A DNA stretch of 64,000 nt from the NCBI RefSeq assembly GCF_004138335.1, contig NZ_RYFW01000001.1:1736001-1800000 (forward strand), written 5' to 3'. The translations under genes and the position numbers were made by a program. The first letter of the stretch is position 1. The number at the start of each line of letters is the position of its first letter. This document shows positions 39,163 to 47,741 of the stretch, piece by piece. This stretch comes from Peristeroidobacter agariperforans. GTDB lineage: Bacteria > Pseudomonadota > Gammaproteobacteria > Steroidobacterales > Steroidobacteraceae. The notes beneath the pieces are model-generated. The model had not been told where the DNA came from and made no database searches. It saw nothing but the letters and a program-made list of their open reading frames with translations.

Positions 39163-39879
39163 ATGTCAATGGTCTGCACGTCTCTTAAACATATGGCCGC
39201 AGTGCTCGCAGTCATGGTTGCTACGGTTGCGTTCGCCGACGAAACCAGTAGGCAGAAGCCCATGTCGCCCGCCGATATGGCCCGAACAATCACTGAACTC
39301 CAAACACAGCTCGCAGCACTCACTGATCGCGAGAGGGTTCGGGAGGTTTACATCAACTATGGACGTGGCATTGATCGGCTAGATGAAGAAGCCTATAGAA
39401 AATCCTTCTGGCCGGACGCTCAGATTAACTATGGAACCGCAGAATCGATCACGCCGGAGCAGCATTGGCAAGGGCACATGATGAAAGGATTTAAGAATCA
39501 AGTGAAAGCATGGGGTCACCTCTTCACAAATCAGGTAATTGAAATCAACGGCGACGTCGCACACGTGGAGACATATTTGACGGTAATGGCGATTCCGAAG
39601 GACAAGGAAAGCGCGTTCAATCGCCAGAACATTTGGGCCGGCAGGTATGTGGATAAGCTTGAGCGTCGAGGGGGAGAGTGGCGCGTCGCCGTGCGCGAGT
39701 ACATGCCATACTTTTCGATGAGTGCGGATGTCTTAGATGAGTATGACGCACTGTGGGGCAAATACTTTGGCGGCGCGACTTCTGACTGTGCTGTGCAGGC
39801 GGCTGGAAAGCGCGATGTGGCCTATGCGCGCCCGCTAAAACGAAGGGACCGCGCGGCCGGACCGACATGCGCTCAGTGA
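39163..39879 (+). CDS. Exported SnoaL-like protein
   Basis: The 238-residue product begins with a signal peptide (MAAVLAVMVATVAFADE) and so should be periplasmic. After a helix TITELQTQLAALTDRERVREVYINYGRGIDRLDEEAYRKSFWPDAQINYG, it follows the SnoaL_4-type NTF2-like pattern, with HLFTNQVIEINGDVAHVETYLTVMA and GRYVDKLERRGGEWRVAVREYMPYF. Related domains occur in polyketide cyclases and dehydratases and in the small subunits of ring dioxygenases; catalytic function here is unknown. The ATG at 39163 follows GAGGG. GC and codon use are visibly lower than in flanking backbone genes, consistent with transfer. Confidence 0.8.
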   Translation: MSMVCTSLKHMAAVLAVMVATVAFADETSRQKPMSPADMARTITELQTQLAALTDRERVREVYINYGRGIDRLDEEAYRKSFWPDAQINYGTAESITPEQHWQGHMMKGFKNQVKAWGHLFTNQVIEINGDVAHVETYLTVMAIPKDKESAFNRQNIWAGRYVDKLERRGGEWRVAVREYMPYFSMSADVLDEYDALWGKYFGGATSDCAVQAAGKRDVAYARPLKRRDRAAGPTCAQ

Positions 39880-40341
39880 ACTTGCGGAGTTGTGCAGGAC
39901 CCGGGCATGTGGTCGCGAGCTTTGCGTGGCCAGAGCTCGATTTCAAAGTCCTCGCCTGACCCGGTGGTGCGCATGGCCGTTTGCGTTCGCTCCGTGATGG
40001 GACGTTTGAATGTCGGCCGGCCTGATGAGCGTCGGAAGACCGGTGCCTCCGGCAAAGGCGCTCAGCATGCAGTTCACCCTCCTCGACTGCGAGCCGCAGA
40101 ATGCGCGCATCGACGCCCCCTCGCGGTTTGGTATGAGCGCCGCCGATCTAGTGGATCGGGAGTGAAGACTCCGGAGACTGCTGCATCGCAAACACACTTG
40201 CTGGCCAAATGATTCGGTTCGATCGGCGTTGAATTGCGAATCTCTAATGCAGCACGCGCGGGGATCGAGCCTTTGCACCAGCCGGTCTAGGAGAATGTGA
40301 TCCGCACTGAGCGCTCCTAGTTGCTGTACCAAGCCGAGCCG
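39880..40341. other. Intergenic region inside the low-GC segment
   Basis: I see no supported gene in this 462-bp gap. Open frames on both strands lack ribosome binding sites and recognisable blocks. Some stretches could be worn coding sequence, but no family is apparent. Confidence 0.5.
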
Positions 40342-41961
40342 ATGCGCTTCGTAGCAAGAGCTAGAGCATGGCTACGACTCACATTCAGGCACTATGGGAT
40401 TTTATTCTGCATCCTTGGATGCGCCTGCGTAAGATGCCCCTCCATAGCACATGCCGAGGAGCACTTCACTGCATGCAATGCTGCAGCACCATCCGTGGGC
40501 CAACCATACTGGGTGGAGGAACTCGCCAGCGGTCTAAGAAACCCATTCTCGTTAGCGTGGCTGCCTAATGGGGACGTGCTGATTACGGAACGGCAAGGAG
40601 GGTTACGGATCTTTAGCAACGGCCGGTTGGATCCCAGGCCCCTCAGCGGAGTCCCGGCGAGTTTCCAAAACAGTCTGAATGGTCTCAAGGACGTCTTGCT
40701 CGACCCGGACTATGAAACCAACCAAGCGATCTATTTGCTGATATCGGAAGGCACACTGGATGAACACCATACGTCCGTATACCGCGCCCGTTTCGGACGC
40801 GACGGACTTACCGAGGTAAGCCGGATCTTCCGGGCTAGAGAGGAAATGGGAGGGCCCGGGCACAGTTCTGCTCGCATGATTTGCCTTAGTGACAAGACAC
40901 TACTCCTTGCTGTGCCAGAGAGTCACTACTACAAACGGATGGCGCAGCGACTCGATTCGCACATCGGTAAACTATTGCGACTCAATCGCGATGGCTCGAT
41001 TCCCACTGACAATCCATTTCTCCGCAACTCGAATGCGCTTCCTGAGATCTGGTCTTATGGCCATCGTGCACCAACCGGGCTGTACTATGACTCCGATAGC
41101 GGCTTGCTCTGGGAAGTAGAGCCGGGACCTCGGGGGGGGGATGAACTCAACTTACTAAAAGCCGGAGGTAACTTCGGATGGGCCGTCGCGAGTTGGGGTT
41201 TTGAGTACAACGGAGGACCTACTGCTCCTCAGCAAGTTGGACCAAATATCGAAAGTCCGATCCTCGTGTGGACGCCGTCGGTGACTCCTTCTGGCCTGAC
41301 TCGCTATCGAGGAACAACCTATCCGGCCTGGAACGGAGACTTCTTTGTCGGCCATCTGTCAGGGAGAGCTCTTGAACGCCTGAGAATCGTTGATACAAAT
41401 GTCATCTCCAGAGAGACGATGTTACTTGGTCTGAAAGAACGGATTCGCGAGGTTAAGGTCGGACCTGATAATCACATTTATCTTCTTACGGACAACTCAA
41501 ACGGCCGGCTCTTGCGCCTGCGGCCTGGCCAGCCCTCTATCGAACAACTTAGCCGAGTCGCACACAAGCTTGAGCCCGTCCGAACCATTGAGAGCGCCTC
41601 CAGCGCTTCGCCGCAGGAAGGTCCCGTTGACCTTGAGCAAGGCAAACAAGCGTTTATGGAACTCTGTTCGGCCTGCCACAGCCTGGGAACAGTCATTCGC
41701 GGCGGTAATATCGGTCCAGATCTAACTGCAGTTTACGGCAGGCGAGCGGGGACCAGCTCCGGATACGGCTACTCTGAAGGCATGACCAGCACCTCTCACG
41801 TATGGGATTTTCTGATGCTGGATCTGTTTCTCGCCGATCCCGCAAGCTTTGTAAGAGGCACGACTATGTCAGTCCCTCCAATCTCAGATTCAAGCGTGCG
41901 GCGACAGATCATCGAATTTCTTCGAGGCCCAGCGTCCCAATTGCCAAATAGAATGGATTGA
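40342..41961 (+). CDS. PQQ-dependent sugar dehydrogenase fused to cytochrome c
   Basis: The protein of about 539 residues has a signal peptide (LFCILGCACVRCPSIAHA) and a beta-propeller of the soluble aldose sugar dehydrogenase family: ELASGLRNPFSLAWLPNGDVLITERQGGLRI, later EIWSYGHRAPTGLYYD, and EPGPRGGDELNLLKAGGNFGW. A C-terminal class I cytochrome c domain has CSACH (about 441-445) and IGPDLTAVYGRRAG, with a Met later (TTMSVPP) as possible sixth ligand. The fusion suggests direct electron transfer from PQQ to haem c in the periplasm, then to the respiratory chain. GC is lower than in the backbone. The ATG at 40342 is chosen over a TTG seven codons upstream. Substrate unknown. Confidence 0.87.
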   Translation: MRFVARARAWLRLTFRHYGILFCILGCACVRCPSIAHAEEHFTACNAAAPSVGQPYWVEELASGLRNPFSLAWLPNGDVLITERQGGLRIFSNGRLDPRPLSGVPASFQNSLNGLKDVLLDPDYETNQAIYLLISEGTLDEHHTSVYRARFGRDGLTEVSRIFRAREEMGGPGHSSARMICLSDKTLLLAVPESHYYKRMAQRLDSHIGKLLRLNRDGSIPTDNPFLRNSNALPEIWSYGHRAPTGLYYDSDSGLLWEVEPGPRGGDELNLLKAGGNFGWAVASWGFEYNGGPTAPQQVGPNIESPILVWTPSVTPSGLTRYRGTTYPAWNGDFFVGHLSGRALERLRIVDTNVISRETMLLGLKERIREVKVGPDNHIYLLTDNSNGRLLRLRPGQPSIEQLSRVAHKLEPVRTIESASSASPQEGPVDLEQGKQAFMELCSACHSLGTVIRGGNIGPDLTAVYGRRAGTSSGYGYSEGMTSTSHVWDFLMLDLFLADPASFVRGTTMSVPPISDSSVRRQIIEFLRGPASQLPNRMD

Positions 41962-42049
41962 AGGTTCGATGCCGATGACGAGTAACTGTCCCGTATGTCG
42001 ACGCGACACATTGATTTGCGACTTCTGAGAGCGACGCACAGGTTGAAAT

Positions 42050-42507
42050 CTCCGATGGACATGACTGCCCTCAACAGGACAGTCCACTCCTTCGCGGTGA
42101 GCACAATTCGATCCGCCGAGCAGTTGTCTACCATGTGATCGGCCTTAGTTGCACCGATGATTGGTACGATTTCGGCGAGATGTGGCAGTGGCCACGCAAT
42201 CATAGTCTGCCGGAGTACGCGCGTGTTTTGCGCCGACGTCGACTAGCAGTTGCGCCACCCTGATTTTCGGAGCTGCCGTTCGTGGTGGATTTAGCAGCAT
42301 CGGTCTTTTCGTCACGTCGCCGCCCCCTTTGAGCGGCGAATAGGCTTGTACTTGCACTTCGTTTAGACGGCAATAGTCCACGACCCCACCGTAGTTCATG
42401 CGGTCCACCATCGCGTCGTAAGCAGCAAGACCGAGCCGGATTTGGTTGGTCAACATATTTTTTGCTTGCGGCGTGCTGATGTCAGCCGATCCCGACGAGT
42501 TACTCAT
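42050..42507 (-). pseudogene. Broken aldo/keto reductase C-terminal fragment
   Basis: Two minus-strand frames together give the C-terminal third of an aldo/keto reductase. The first (from 42507) has NQIRLGLAAYDAMVDRMNYGG, VVDYCRLNEVQVQAYSPLKGG and a LLVDVGAKHARTPA block. The second frame picks up near 42205 with MIAWPLPHLAEIVPIIGATKADHMVDNCSADRIVLTAKEW, which is the expected continuation. So there is at least one frameshift near 42205-42215 and the N-terminal two thirds are missing. It is probably non-functional and marks decay at the right edge of the low-GC segment. Confidence 0.8.
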
Positions 42508-42573
42508 CGCATAGTCTACGGCGACCGGAGTGCGCTGCGCGCTCGATCAACTACTGAGCGGGTGGGACGATCG

Positions 42574-42599
42574 GCCCTCTGCCCGGATCGGCAGAGGGC
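42574..42599 (-). terminator. Hairpin downstream of the degQ-like gene
   Basis: A perfect 10-bp stem (GCCCTCTGCC at 42574-42583 with GGCAGAGGGC at 42590-42599) lies 22 bp after the stop codon. No U-run follows on the minus strand, so it may stop transcription only weakly or protect the mRNA end. Confidence 0.6.
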
Positions 42600-42620
42600 G
42601 CGGAGACTGCTGAATCGTTG

Positions 42621-43973
42621 TTATTGGATCGTGAAGACCAGCGTCGAATTGCCACGCCGAATGGTCAGCGCGAACGCCGTCGCCCCATTCACCGCCTGAC
42701 GCAATTGTTCGACCGTGGTGATGCGCGCGCGGCCGATCGCGAGGATCACATCGTTCGCGCGCAGACCTGCCTGCTGAGCGGGACTGCCATCGGCAACGTT
42801 TTCCACCAGCACGCCAGCATTATTTGCAGCGTTGGTCAGCGCGGCGCCTTCGAGGGCCGGATGAATCTGTGCGGCGCCTTCACCATCGGCGCCATCGCGC
42901 TCGCCGATCACAGCGCTCACCCGACGCGGCTTGCCTTCGCGAATCAAGCCCAGCTCGACCTTCTCGCCAATGCGCAGCAAGCCGATGGTGTTGCGCAGTT
43001 CGCCAGCATTGGCGACGTTGCGACCGTTGATCGACGTGATCACGTCGCCGGCCTTGATGCCCGCCCTGTCGGCTGGCGAACCTTCGATGACCTGCGAGAC
43101 CAGCGCGCCTCGCGCATTTTCCAGGCCGAGGCTGTCGGCGATGCCGGGAGTGAAATTGTTAGATAGCTGCACGCCGAGCATGCCGCGCTTCACTTCGCCG
43201 TATTGGACCAGCTGCCCCATCACGGCCTTGACCATGTTGGAAGGAATGGCGAAGCCGATGCCGATGTTGCCGCCGCTGCCGGAGAAGATCGCGGTGTTGA
43301 CGCCGACCAGCTGACCTTTCAGGTCAACCAGCGCGCCGCCGGAATTGCCGGGATTGATGGGAGCATCGGTCTGAATGAAATCCTGATACGACTCCGGATT
43401 GTTGTCGGAGCGGCCGAGCGCGCTGATGATGCCGGAGGTGACGGTGTGGCTGAGCGCGAAGGGATTGCCGATCGCGAGCACGAAGTCGCCGACTTCGGCT
43501 TTGGATGAATCGGCCAGCGGCATCTCGACCAGATTCTTGGCCGGGACTTTCAGCACGGCGACGTCCGACGCCTTGTCGCGACCGACGATTTCGGCCTTTA
43601 CTTGCCGGTCATCGAGCAACGTCACGGTGATCTCGTCGGCGTTCTCGATCACGTGCGCGTTGGTGATGATGTAGCCGTTCTTGGCGTCGACGATGACGCC
43701 CGAGCCGGCGCTCTGGAATTGCCGCTCGCGCGGCCCCATCTCTGGAGCATCGAAAAAGCGGCGGAAAAACGGATCTTCCAGCAGCGGATTGCGCGGCCGC
43801 TGTTCCCGCACAGTGCCGCGAGTGGCGATGTTGACCACTGCCGGCGAAGCCTTTTTGACGATCGGCGCCAGCGAGGGCAGCGGCGTATCTCCGACTTTCT
43901 CCGGCAGCTGCGCGGCGGCACCCACGTTGTAGAGCAGAGCCGTTGCGGCCAACAGCGCGTAAACCTGTCTCAT
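42621..43973 (-). CDS. degQ: Periplasmic DegQ-type serine protease with two PDZ domains
   Basis: The 450-residue HtrA-family protease degrades or refolds damaged envelope proteins. A signal peptide covers about 1-21. The catalytic triad is His107 (TNAHV), Asp137 (ASDVAVLK) and Ser211 (GNSGGALVD). The first PDZ follows about residue 255 (YGEVKRGMLGVQLSN) and the second begins near 370 (NNAGVLVENVADGSPAQQAGLRANDVIL). The size and two-PDZ layout match DegQ/DegP/MucD; which one cannot be settled. AGGA upstream of the ATG is a fair ribosome binding site. It diverges from the nrdJ genes across a 616-bp gap. Confidence 0.94.
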   Translation of the reverse strand: MRQVYALLAATALLYNVGAAAQLPEKVGDTPLPSLAPIVKKASPAVVNIATRGTVREQRPRNPLLEDPFFRRFFDAPEMGPRERQFQSAGSGVIVDAKNGYIITNAHVIENADEITVTLLDDRQVKAEIVGRDKASDVAVLKVPAKNLVEMPLADSSKAEVGDFVLAIGNPFALSHTVTSGIISALGRSDNNPESYQDFIQTDAPINPGNSGGALVDLKGQLVGVNTAIFSGSGGNIGIGFAIPSNMVKAVMGQLVQYGEVKRGMLGVQLSNNFTPGIADSLGLENARGALVSQVIEGSPADRAGIKAGDVITSINGRNVANAGELRNTIGLLRIGEKVELGLIREGKPRRVSAVIGERDGADGEGAAQIHPALEGAALTNAANNAGVLVENVADGSPAQQAGLRANDVILAIGRARITTVEQLRQAVNGATAFALTIRRGNSTLVFTIQ

Positions 43974-44589
43974 GAAGCAATCCTAGTGTGGAGCGTGAAA
44001 GCGGCTCGCTGCCGCGTTTGCCAAGACCATGGTTGAAGGTTTTTGGGTTCGAATCGGGCCGGTCCTGCCCAGCCCCGGATTCTATGGGCAATCCGCCTGA
44101 TTTGGCATTTCGAGGCCTGTGACTGGAACAACTCCGCAATGCGGCGAAGCGTTGCAGCAGAAATGGCCTGTGTATAGGCCTGTGCACACGCCGGTGGGCA
44201 CTCTGTGGATAACTTGTGTGCTTACAGTTGATTGCGGGTGGACACAAGATGTTGTGGTTTGCTGCGTTTGCAGAGATACTGGCAACCTCTTTTCGGCAGC
44301 GCCGAAATCCTCCCGCGAAAGCCAGCAAGCCCTTGAACTATAGGGGCTTTCCGAGCCTATTTTTCGAAGGAGGGTTTCTTGACGGCTTCAGATGGCAGGT
44401 CTAGGCTTGTGCCCCTGACACAATATGTAGTGTCTCGCTGTGGAAAGAAAAACACGACCGGCGGGATAACTGCGCAGGTCAGATGGACCGCCAGCTCACG
44501 GGCTTTGAAGGGGCTCGTGCTGGAGGGAGTTTTGGGACGTCAGTTGGGGACGATTGGCGCCCGCTCGCAATCCGGAGTTCTTTGCCGGC
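43974..44589. promoter_or_regulatory. Long divergent control region of degQ and nrdJ genes
   Basis: This 616-bp gap has no supported gene. It contains an exact DnaA box (TGTGGATAA, 44204-44212, reverse of TTATCCACA), a second weaker one at 44169-44177 with two mismatches, an NrdR-like box with three mismatches at 44242-44257 and a strong NrdR box at 44418-44433. No cobalamin riboswitch core was seen despite the B12-dependent enzyme. The length and sites suggest control by nucleotide status and replication. Confidence 0.6.
44418..44433. promoter_or_regulatory. NrdR box upstream of nrdJa
   Basis: ACACAATATGTAGTGT differs at one position from the NrdR consensus ACACWATATWTWGTGT (family knowledge). 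NrdR represses ribonucleotide reductase genes when dATP is high. It lies about 157 bp before the chosen nrdJa start. NrdR boxes usually come as a close tandem pair; the only partner here is the weaker one 176 bp upstream. Confidence 0.8.
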
Positions 44590-46734
44590 ATGAAGACCGC
44601 AATCAAACTTGAGCCCATGGATGTCAACAGCATTCCGTTCCAGGAAGCCTCGCTGGATATCTGGGACAAAAAATACCGCCTCTCGGCCAAAGACGGCACG
44701 CCCGTCGATCGCTCCATGGACGACACCTATAAACGGGTCGCCCGTGCGCTCGCTGACGTCGAGAAAGAAGACGTGCGCGACCAATGGTACGAAAAGTTCC
44801 TCTGGGCGTTGCGCAAGGGCGCGATTCCGGCAGGTCGCGTCACCTCGAACGCTGGCGCGCTGGAACACAAGCCCGCCACTTCCACGATCAACTGCACCGT
44901 GTCGGGCACCATTCTGGACTCGATGGATGACATTCTCGCGAAGGTCCATGAAGCGGGCCTGACGCTGAAGGCCGGCTGCGGCATCGGCTACGAATTCTCG
45001 ACCATGCGCCCGAAGGGGGCGTATGTCTCCGGCGCCGGCGCGTACACGTCGGGCCCGCTGTCGTTCATGGATATCTACGACAAGATGTGCTTCACCGTTT
45101 CGTCGGCCGGCGGCCGGCGCGGCGCGCAGATGGGCACATTCGATATCGGTCATCCCGACGCAATGGATTTCATCCGCGCCAAGCGCGAAGCCGGCCGGTT
45201 GCGTCAGTTCAACCTGTCGCTGCTGATCACCGACGAATTCGTCGAGGCGGTGAAGAAGGACCAGGACTGGCAGCTGGCCTTCCCGGTCAGCCAGCGCGAG
45301 CTCGAAGGCGGCGAAGATCTGCAGGACCGCTCCCAGTATGTGTGGCGCGAATGGCCGACCAAGGACGGCTATGTCGTGAACGACACCGGCCTGGTCTGCT
45401 GCAAGATCTATAAGACGCTGCCGGCCAAGCGCATGTGGGACGTGATCATGTCGTCCACCTACGACTTCGCCGAGCCGGGCTTCGTGCTGATCGACAAAGT
45501 CAACGAAATGAACAACAACTGGTGGTGCGAAAACATTCGCGCGACCAATCCTTGCGGCGAGCAGCCGCTGCCGCCGTATGGCTCGTGCCTGCTGGGCTCG
45601 ATCAACCTGACGCGCTTCGTGCTCGATCCATTCACCGAAAATGCGCGCTTCGATTGGGAAGAGTTCCGCAAAGCCGTGAAGGTGTTCACGCGCATGCTGG
45701 ACAACGTGGTCGAGATCAACGGCCTGCCGCTCGGCCAGCAGCGCGACGAAATCATGCGCAAGCGCCGCCATGGCATGGGCTTCCTGGGTCTGGGCTCGGC
45801 GATCACCATGCAGTGCATGAAGTACGGCTCGAAGAAGTCCGTGGCCTTCACGCAGAACGTATCGCGCGAAATGGCGCTCGCGGGCTGGGAAGCGGGTCTC
45901 GAGCTGGCGCGTGAGAAGGGCCCGGCCCCGATCATGGTCGAAGAGTTCGAAGTGACGGCGGAAATGCTCCGCAAGCGCCCCGAGATGGTGAAGGACGGCT
46001 GGCGCGTCGGTCAGAAGATTCACGGCCGCACTTTGCACGCCAAGTACAGCCGCTACATGCAGCGCGTTGCCGAAGCTGCGCCGGAGCTGGTCGATGAGCT
46101 GGCCGAAGTCGGTGCGCGCTTCACGCATCACAGCTCGATCGCGCCGACCGGCACGATCTCGTTGTCGCTGGCGAACAATGCGTCCAACGGCATCGAGCCG
46201 TCGTTCGCGCATCACTACTTCAGGAACGTCATCCGTGAAGGCAAGAAGACCAAGGAGAAGATCGACGTGTTCTCCTTCGAGCTGCTGGCCTACCGCGAGC
46301 TGATCAATCCGCGCGCAATGCCGAACTCCACCAACGCGGCCGAGAAGCTGCCCGACTACTTCACGACGGCGGACAACATCACGCCGAAGGAGCACGTCGA
46401 CATCCAGGCGGCCTCGCAGCTGTGGATCGACTCCTCGATCTCCAAGACGGCGAACGTGCCGACGGATTATCCGTACGAGGACTTCAAGAACATCTATCTG
46501 TATGCCTACGAGCAGGGCCTGAAGGGCTGCACCACGTTCCGGTTCAACCCGGAAGCGTTCCAGGGCGTGCTGGTCAAGGAAGAGGATCTGAAGAACACCA
46601 CTTATGTGTTCACGCTGGAAGACGGCACCGAAGTGAAGGTGCGTGGCGATGAAGAGATCGAGTACGACGGCGAGAAGCACACCGCCGCCAATCTCTTCGA
46701 CGCGCTCAAAGAAGGCTACTACGGAAAATTTTGA
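44590..46734 (+). CDS. nrdJa: Adenosylcobalamin-dependent ribonucleotide reductase, large part
   Basis: Class II RNR reduces ribonucleotides to deoxyribonucleotides using B12 radical chemistry, independent of oxygen. The 714-residue product contains SNAGALEHKPATSTINCTVSG, FTVSSAGGRRGAQMGTFDIGH, WCENIRATNPCGEQPLPPYGSCLLGSINL (active-site loop with catalytic Cys and Glu) and the late THHSSIAPTGTISL block. The C-terminal shuttle cysteine region is missing here and is supplied by the next gene, as in split NrdJa/NrdJb systems. ATG 44590 was chosen; the in-frame upstream ATG at 44554 gives 12 unlikely residues. Control by NrdR and DnaA is suggested by the upstream sites. Confidence 0.93.
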   Translation: MKTAIKLEPMDVNSIPFQEASLDIWDKKYRLSAKDGTPVDRSMDDTYKRVARALADVEKEDVRDQWYEKFLWALRKGAIPAGRVTSNAGALEHKPATSTINCTVSGTILDSMDDILAKVHEAGLTLKAGCGIGYEFSTMRPKGAYVSGAGAYTSGPLSFMDIYDKMCFTVSSAGGRRGAQMGTFDIGHPDAMDFIRAKREAGRLRQFNLSLLITDEFVEAVKKDQDWQLAFPVSQRELEGGEDLQDRSQYVWREWPTKDGYVVNDTGLVCCKIYKTLPAKRMWDVIMSSTYDFAEPGFVLIDKVNEMNNNWWCENIRATNPCGEQPLPPYGSCLLGSINLTRFVLDPFTENARFDWEEFRKAVKVFTRMLDNVVEINGLPLGQQRDEIMRKRRHGMGFLGLGSAITMQCMKYGSKKSVAFTQNVSREMALAGWEAGLELAREKGPAPIMVEEFEVTAEMLRKRPEMVKDGWRVGQKIHGRTLHAKYSRYMQRVAEAAPELVDELAEVGARFTHHSSIAPTGTISLSLANNASNGIEPSFAHHYFRNVIREGKKTKEKIDVFSFELLAYRELINPRAMPNSTNAAEKLPDYFTTADNITPKEHVDIQAASQLWIDSSISKTANVPTDYPYEDFKNIYLYAYEQGLKGCTTFRFNPEAFQGVLVKEEDLKNTTYVFTLEDGTEVKVRGDEEIEYDGEKHTAANLFDALKEGYYGKF

Positions 46735-46742
46735 GGAGACGC

Positions 46743-46842
46743 GGTTATCGGTTATCGGTTAGCGGTTCGCGGTTGGGTGAAGAAACCCGCGGGCCCTTCC
46801 GAACCAACCGCCAACCGCGAACCGCTAACCGCTAACCGCTGG
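46743..46842 (+). repeat. Heptanucleotide inverted repeat between nrdJa and nrdJb
   Basis: Five tandem 7-mers of the form GGTTNNN (GGTTATC, GGTTATC, GGTTAGC, GGTTCGC, GGTTGGG) occupy 46743-46777. The complementary set runs from 46804 to 46840. Positions 46747-46776 and 46811-46840 pair over 28 of 30 bases around a 34-nt loop. The transcript would form a very stable hairpin immediately before nrdJb. Confidence 0.85.
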
Positions 46843-46849
46843 TTCAACC

Positions 46850-47566
46850 ATGAGCTCCAAGATCGACAAGAAAATCGTCAAGTACCGGGTCGAGAAGCCC
46901 GAAGATCGCGCGGCGGCTGAAAAGGCCGCCTCCGAAGCTGCGCAGGCCAAGGAGCGCAAGGAAGAATCGAACGTCGTCTGGATGCACGAGAAAGTCGAGC
47001 GTCCCGATGTGCTGATCGGCTCGACCTACAAGATCAAGACGCCGGTGTCGGATCACGCCATGTACGTGACCATCAACGACATCATCTTGAACGAAGGCAC
47101 CCGCCACGAGCAGCGCCGGCCGTTCGAGATCTTCATCAACTCCAAGAACCTGGATCATTTCCAGTGGATCGTGGCGTTGACGCGCATTCTCTCCGCCGTG
47201 TTCCGCAAGGGCGGCGACGTGACCTTCCTGGTCGATGAGATGAAAGCCGTGTTCGACCCGCGCGGCGGCTACTGGCAGTCGGGCGGCAAGTTCATGCCAT
47301 CCATCATCGCCGAGCTGGGCTACGTGGTCGAAAAGCACCTGCAGACCATCGGCCTGCTGAAGAAGCCGGAGATGGAAGAGGAGCGCAAGAAGCTCATCGA
47401 GGAAAAGAAGGCCGAGTACGAAGCGCGCAGCAAGCAAGTCGACGCCTTCGCCAAGAGCCACTTCCCGGAAGGCGCGCAACTGTGCGCCAAGTGCAGCACC
47501 ACGGCCGTCGTGTTGATGGACGGCTGTATGACTTGTTTGAACTGCGGCGATTCGAAGTGCGGATGA
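46850..47566 (+). CDS. nrdJb: NrdJ partner subunit with C-terminal TSCPD-like cysteine tail
   Basis: The 238-residue product fits the NrdJb part of a split class II reductase: it begins with a helical charged segment, has VVWMHEKVERPDVLIGSTYKIKTPVSDHAMYVTINDI and the TSCPD-type block FEIFINSKNLDHFQWIVALTRILSAVFRKG, and ends in the Cys-rich tail CAKCSTTAVVLMDGCMTCLNCGDSKCG. Those terminal Cys pairs probably re-reduce the active site through thioredoxin. It lies 115 bp after nrdJa, separated by the heptamer hairpin, and has a terminator after it. The sequence order matches the Pseudomonas NrdJa-NrdJb pair. Confidence 0.87.
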   Translation: MSSKIDKKIVKYRVEKPEDRAAAEKAASEAAQAKERKEESNVVWMHEKVERPDVLIGSTYKIKTPVSDHAMYVTINDIILNEGTRHEQRRPFEIFINSKNLDHFQWIVALTRILSAVFRKGGDVTFLVDEMKAVFDPRGGYWQSGGKFMPSIIAELGYVVEKHLQTIGLLKKPEMEEERKKLIEEKKAEYEARSKQVDAFAKSHFPEGAQLCAKCSTTAVVLMDGCMTCLNCGDSKCG

Positions 47567-47623
47567 GCACTGCCGCTTGAGCTGATTTGTTCGACGGCCT
47601 TGGGGACTAACCCACGCCACCTG

Positions 47624-47653
47624 CGCCCCGCCTCGTGCGGGGCGTTTTCTTTT
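47624..47653 (+). terminator. Rho-independent terminator after nrdJb
   Basis: The stem CGCCCCGC (47624-47631) pairs with GCGGGGCG (47637-47644) around a five-base loop and is followed by TTTTCTTTT. It is almost identical to the terminator after the GH9 gene. Confidence 0.9.
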
Positions 47654-47741
47654 GAGCAGGCACTGAGTCGCCCACCTTGAGCTCGCCTCCGGAAAAAGGC
47701 AGCATTGGTATCGCTAACACTGCGGCCTCCGGGGCAAAACC

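Noticed and set aside
39943-40332. 129-codon minus-strand frame in the island gap
   Set aside because: No ribosome binding site, no motif and irregular composition; not enough to call a gene.
40170-42620. Near repeat GGAGACTGCTGNATCG at about 40174 and 42601
   Set aside because: Sixteen bases with a mismatch are expected by chance in 64 kb and they do not bound a clear element.
44045-44075. tRNA T-arm-like GGTTCGAATC near the degQ promoter
   Set aside because: The flanking bases do not make the five-pair stem and no other tRNA arms are near.
43974-44589. Cobalamin riboswitch expected for a B12-dependent enzyme
   Set aside because: No B12-box or conserved core was seen in the leader; a covariance search would settle it.
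44479-46680. 733-codon open frame opposite the class II RNR
   Set aside because: It mirrors the RNR gene; high GC keeps reverse frames free of stops. No motif is present.
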